A stretch of 64,000 nt of DNA from Krasilnikovozyma curviuscula (Eukaryota; Basidiomycota; Tremellomycetes; Cystofilobasidiales; Mrakiaceae), in assembly GCA_014825775.1 (NCBI GenBank), contig MVAQ01000026.1, positions 86,067 to 150,066 on the forward strand, read 5' to 3'. The notes beneath the pieces are model-generated. The model did not search any database and had not been told where the DNA came from. It saw nothing but the letters and a program-made list of their open reading frames with translations. The translations under genes and the position numbers were made by a program. Shown one piece after another: positions 63,132-64,000 of the stretch. Positions within the stretch are counted from its first letter, which is position 1, and the number at the start of each line of letters is the position of its first letter.

Positions 63132-64000
63132 TCACAGCTCGTCCTCCAGCAACAGTCCATCCGACGTCGCCCTGAAGAATTCATACATTTCCCCTTCATT
63201 CTTGTAATCTAGCCCACCCTTCTGAATCTCGAGCTCAACCTCAATGTCCCAGCCTTCGGGAGTTTCAAGCCCTTTCAATCGCCGACACACATCCTCCTTC
63301 GCTAGCACCGTCAGCTTCTCCAGCCTTCCTCGTTGCGCCAGTGGTTGGAAGAGCCCCCAACAATGTTCCTCCACGCCGCCAAAAAGGGACTCAAAGTTGT
63401 CTGACACAACAATGGTGAGGTGCTTGATGGAGGGTAACGTAATATGTTCGTCTTTCTGATCCATGTGATGGTAGTACGCTTGCATGATATTAAACCAGTC
63501 TTCCAAGTCAATCATGACCCTTTCTGTACTGCACAGTAATGCCGGTATGCCAGCGGGAAAGGCATACTGCCAGTCGACGGTCGCGATCGAGTACCAGCAC
63601 ACCCAGCGCGGTGTGAGCGACGACAGGTAGTGAATGACTTCCTGCGCGGACTGATCGGGTCGTGTACGAGACTGGTTGAAAATTTTGATTAGCTGGAGGT
63701 TGGGGAAGAGAGTGTTGAGGGGGGGAGAGGTGGTAGAGGAGAGAGAGAGGTCCGGCGCGAGGTGATAGTGCCCAACTTCGAGATGGATTGTTTTAGTGTA
63801 CCCCAATAATTTCCTTTTTCGACCGTGATCTTCGGATGAACTCTTCAATAGCCGGGCAAAGGACTTTGTTCCGTGGAAGCTGGTGATGTTTACCGTCTCG
63901 TATAAGAACTTTGCGGCGAGTTTGTGGAATGATTGACATGTGAGGAGAATATCAAGACTGAGTTGGGAGGAAGGGTGGACGATGAAGGAGAGGATGTATA
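63132..64000 (-). CDS. F-box/LRR-like protein, 5' end cut by window
   Basis: One open exon runs from the stop at 63132 to the right edge; 289 codons are visible and the start lies beyond the window. The visible N-terminal part (HPSSQLSLDILLTCQSFHKL, AAKFLYETVNI) resembles the end of an F-box, where 'L..C..H.LA...LY..V' is typical of basidiomycete F-box proteins. It is followed by alternating strand-helix stretches suggestive of leucine-rich-repeat-like structure (LFPNLQLIKIFNQS, LPSIKHLTIVV, RLEKLTVLAKED). Such proteins select substrates for SCF ubiquitin ligases. No individual orthologue is recognised and no intron is needed in this part. Confidence 0.5.
   Translation of the reverse strand, partial: YILSFIVHPSSQLSLDILLTCQSFHKLAAKFLYETVNITSFHGTKSFARLLKSSSEDHGRKRKLLGYTKTIHLEVGHYHLAPDLSLSSTTSPPLNTLFPNLQLIKIFNQSRTRPDQSAQEVIHYLSSLTPRWVCWYSIATVDWQYAFPAGIPALLCSTERVMIDLEDWFNIMQAYYHHMDQKDEHITLPSIKHLTIVVSDNFESLFGGVEEHCWGLFQPLAQRGRLEKLTVLAKEDVCRRLKGLETPEGWDIEVELEIQKGGLDYKNEGEMYEFFRATSDGLLLEDEL

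Overview
This is a gene-dense piece of a fungal nuclear genome, most likely a basidiomycete yeast of the Tremellomycetes (Cryptococcus/Kwoniella type). Evidence: almost every gene has many short introns (about 45-110 nt) with GTRNGT donors, CTGAC/CTAAC-like branch points and occasional GC donors. The proteins are fungal (Zn2Cys6 factor, fungal Med17, Vts1, Kgd4, APC-type permease), and several families are known mainly from basidiomycetes. No bacterial, viral or transposon sequence, tRNA, rRNA or CRISPR was recognised. I rebuilt exon structures by hand from splice signals, frame and family similarity. Exon lengths add up to whole codons in every complete gene, but UTRs cannot be seen.

Layout: a DUF1992/DNAJC28-like gene (cut by the left edge), a 56-residue secreted peptide gene with a TATA box, an Old Yellow Enzyme, a HAC1/XBP1-type bZIP factor with two overlapping 3' reading frames, two tandem cupin genes and a 6-phosphofructo-2-kinase (all +, 1-14.4 kb). 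A Zn2Cys6 factor (-) follows, then exosome subunit MTR3 and a DHDPS-family aldolase (+), and a PP2C phosphatase (-). Next on + are an acyl-protein-thioesterase-like hydrolase, an uncharacterised DUF7918-like protein, Kgd4 and a membrane-linked alpha/beta hydrolase. Med17 (-) is divergent from an acidic protein and an NmrA-like protein (+). From 39 kb to the right edge all genes are on -: cytosolic Hsp70, an Hst3/4-like sirtuin, an uncharacterised ILDLA-motif protein, a single-pass surface protein, an amino-acid permease, VTS1, AP-1 mu, a DsbA-like oxidoreductase, a DUF3429 membrane protein and a partial F-box-like gene.

The genes are mostly unrelated housekeeping and regulatory functions, not a metabolic cluster. 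Some share themes. Protein folding and ER stress: Hsp70, the HAC1-like factor and the DsbA-like protein. Carbon metabolism: a PFK2 without its phosphatase catalytic histidine, a keto-acid aldolase and a 2-oxoglutarate dehydrogenase subunit. RNA control: MTR3 and VTS1.

Most noteworthy: the bZIP gene, whose 3' end is open in two frames related by a 3n+2 shift, as expected for Ire1-type mRNA splicing; a probable single-nucleotide exon in the DsbA-like gene; a start-codon-only exon in the PP2C gene; three GC-AG introns; and a candidate secreted, Kex2-processed peptide gene.
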